Part shown: piece after piece, positions 5,186 through 5,838 of the stretch
Layout: every line of letters starts with the position of its first letter
Position numbering within the stretch: the stretch's first letter is position 1
Assembly (NCBI GenBank): GCA_965659715.1
Contig: CBFHXE010000093.1
Span: forward strand, 1-5,838
Direction of reading: 5' to 3'
DNA length: 5,838 nt
Source: CABZJG01 sp965659715
Lineage (GTDB): Bacteria > Pseudomonadota > Alphaproteobacteria > Rhodobacterales > Rhodobacteraceae
Program-made: the position numbers and the translations under genes
Notes under the pieces: generated by a model
Seen by the model: the letters and a program-made list of their open reading frames with translations, nothing else
The model's database searches: none
What the model was told of the DNA's origin: nothing

Positions 5186-5190
5186 ATAAA

Positions 5191-5601
5191 ATGCAAGCCA
5201 CTGGTGGATGCTATTGTGGAGAGATCCGCTACGAAATAAACGGCGCTTTGCGGGTTACCGCTCAATGTCATTGCCGTGAGTGTCAATATTTCACTGGCGG
5301 AAACCCAGCTGTTTTCGCCGTGTTTTCCAAGGATGATTTCCAATACACCGCGGGCAGGATCGCAAATTTTGCACGCAGTGATTTAGCAAGGCCCGTGGTC
5401 CGGCATTTCTGTTCAAACTGCGGAACGGCCATTGGCAACAAAAGCCCGACAAACCCAAATTTAATGATCGTAAAGATTGGCACGTTTGACGATCAAAGCT
5501 TTTTCACACCAATGCTCGCTACTTTCACCTGTGACAAGCAATCATATCATTATATCCCCGAAGGCATTCCTACCTTTGAAAAGCGTAGAAAGAAAAGCTA
5601 G
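5191..5601 (+). CDS. GFA family (CENP-V/GFA fold) zinc-binding protein
   Basis: A 136-residue cytosolic protein of the glutathione-dependent formaldehyde-activating (GFA) family. All seven family cysteines are present: C7-x-C9 in GGCYCGEIRY, C26-x-C28-x-x-C31 in CHCRECQYFTGG, and C74-x-x-C77 in HFCSNCGTAIG. These form the structural zinc site and the second, labile zinc site of the fold. The strictly conserved GGCxCGxxRY opening and the CHCxxC-Q pattern make membership certain. The name comes from Paracoccus Gfa, but most relatives have no proven activity, so formaldehyde-glutathione chemistry should not be assumed. It lies 156 bases after the tmpB-like gene on the same strand, with no clear terminator between, so read-through is possible. 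A stem-loop with a T-run follows it. The C-terminus is basic (KRRKKS). A link to formaldehyde from glycine betaine demethylation is only a guess. Confidence 0.88.
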   Translation: MQATGGCYCGEIRYEINGALRVTAQCHCRECQYFTGGNPAVFAVFSKDDFQYTAGRIANFARSDLARPVVRHFCSNCGTAIGNKSPTNPNLMIVKIGTFDDQSFFTPMLATFTCDKQSYHYIPEGIPTFEKRRKKS

Positions 5602-5624
5602 ATGACCTAAAAATCAGGCAATGT

Positions 5625-5668
5625 CTGCAATAAAGGGCCATCTTTCCTTTACCCTTTTGTGCAGTTTT
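5625..5668 (+). terminator. Candidate intrinsic terminator after the GFA gene
   Basis: CTGCA (5625-5629) plus AAAGGG (5632-5637) pair with CCCTTT (5652-5657) plus TGCAG (5660-5664), a stem of 5 and 6 pairs split by a 2x2 internal loop, with a 14-base loop. TTTT (5665-5668) follows at once. It lies 23 bases after the GFA stop. The AT content and internal loop make it of moderate strength. Confidence 0.5.
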
Positions 5669-5742
5669 GACCGGCGCTCTTCTTTTTTCACCGAAATCAG
5701 ACTATGCTTGATTTGATCAGAACCAATAGGTCTGGACTTTAA

Positions 5743-5838
5743 ATGAAATTGGGTGGTTTTATATTTACCGCGCTTGTATCGGCCATTTTGGGCGCGATTT
5801 TATCGTATTCCGCCCATGACAGAATTAAGGCGCTGATT
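5743..5838 (+). CDS. N-terminus of an unidentified membrane-anchored or exported protein (partial)
   Basis: An open frame of 32 codons that runs off the right edge, beginning MKLGGFIFTALVSAILGAIL and continuing SYSAHDRIKALI. Residues 4-22 are hydrophobic and rich in small residues after a single lysine, which fits an N-terminal transmembrane anchor or an uncleaved signal; the following stretch is polar. A TAA immediately precedes the ATG in the same frame, so the start cannot be further upstream. A weak GGA lies six bases before the ATG. It is the first gene after the candidate terminator of the GFA gene, so it is probably a separate unit. I do not recognise the family from this fragment. Confidence 0.45.
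   Translation, partial: MKLGGFIFTALVSAILGAILSYSAHDRIKALI

Noticed and set aside
1..5838. CRISPR array, insertion sequence, or second tRNA-derived attachment site
   Set aside because: No regularly spaced repeats, transposase-like protein, or duplicate of the tRNA 3' end was seen on reading the window.

Overview
The window looks like a chromosomal segment of a marine-type Rhodobacterales alphaproteobacterium (Roseobacter relatives). Three things suggest this. The order murA, DUF2948 gene, hisD is one I recall as typical of that order. The protein sequences read like Rhodobacterales orthologues. The oxygenase pair in the right half resembles the TmpA/TmpB pair described from Leisingera. The species cannot be fixed from the sequence alone.

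Left part (1-2100, all minus strand): a housekeeping operon read right to left. It starts with a 52-residue very basic protein (1942-2100), then murA (peptidoglycan precursor synthesis), a DUF2948 protein, and the first 41 codons of hisD (histidine synthesis), which runs off the left edge. The first three genes are packed tightly: the small gene's stop lies inside the murA ribosome-binding region, and murA and the DUF2948 gene share an ATGA overlap. A tRNA-Thr(GGU) gene with encoded CCA (2186-2260) is divergent to this operon and has its own likely promoter.

Right part (2348-5601): an apparent accessory catabolic module just downstream of the tRNA. A GcvA-like LysR regulator (minus) is divergent from a two-gene oxygenase operon (plus). 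The first enzyme is a gamma-butyrobetaine-hydroxylase-like Fe(II)/2-oxoglutarate dioxygenase. The second is an HD-domain protein carrying the Tyr-x-x-Glu signature of PhnZ-type mixed-valent di-iron oxygenases. This pairing matches TmpA/TmpB, which oxidise 2-(trimethylamino)ethylphosphonate first to its 1-hydroxy derivative and then to glycine betaine plus phosphate. The first enzyme keeps the Fe triad and an aromatic cage suited to a trimethylammonium group. A GFA-family (CENP-V fold) zinc protein with all seven family cysteines follows, with a likely terminator after it.

Right edge (5743-5838): the N-terminal membrane or signal segment of an unidentified protein.

The main point of interest is the LysR-tmpA-tmpB module: a probable phosphonate-to-glycine-betaine route with its own regulator and a candidate operator in the 97-base divergent region. 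A naive annotation would call these genes 'gamma-butyrobetaine hydroxylase' and 'HD phosphohydrolase'.
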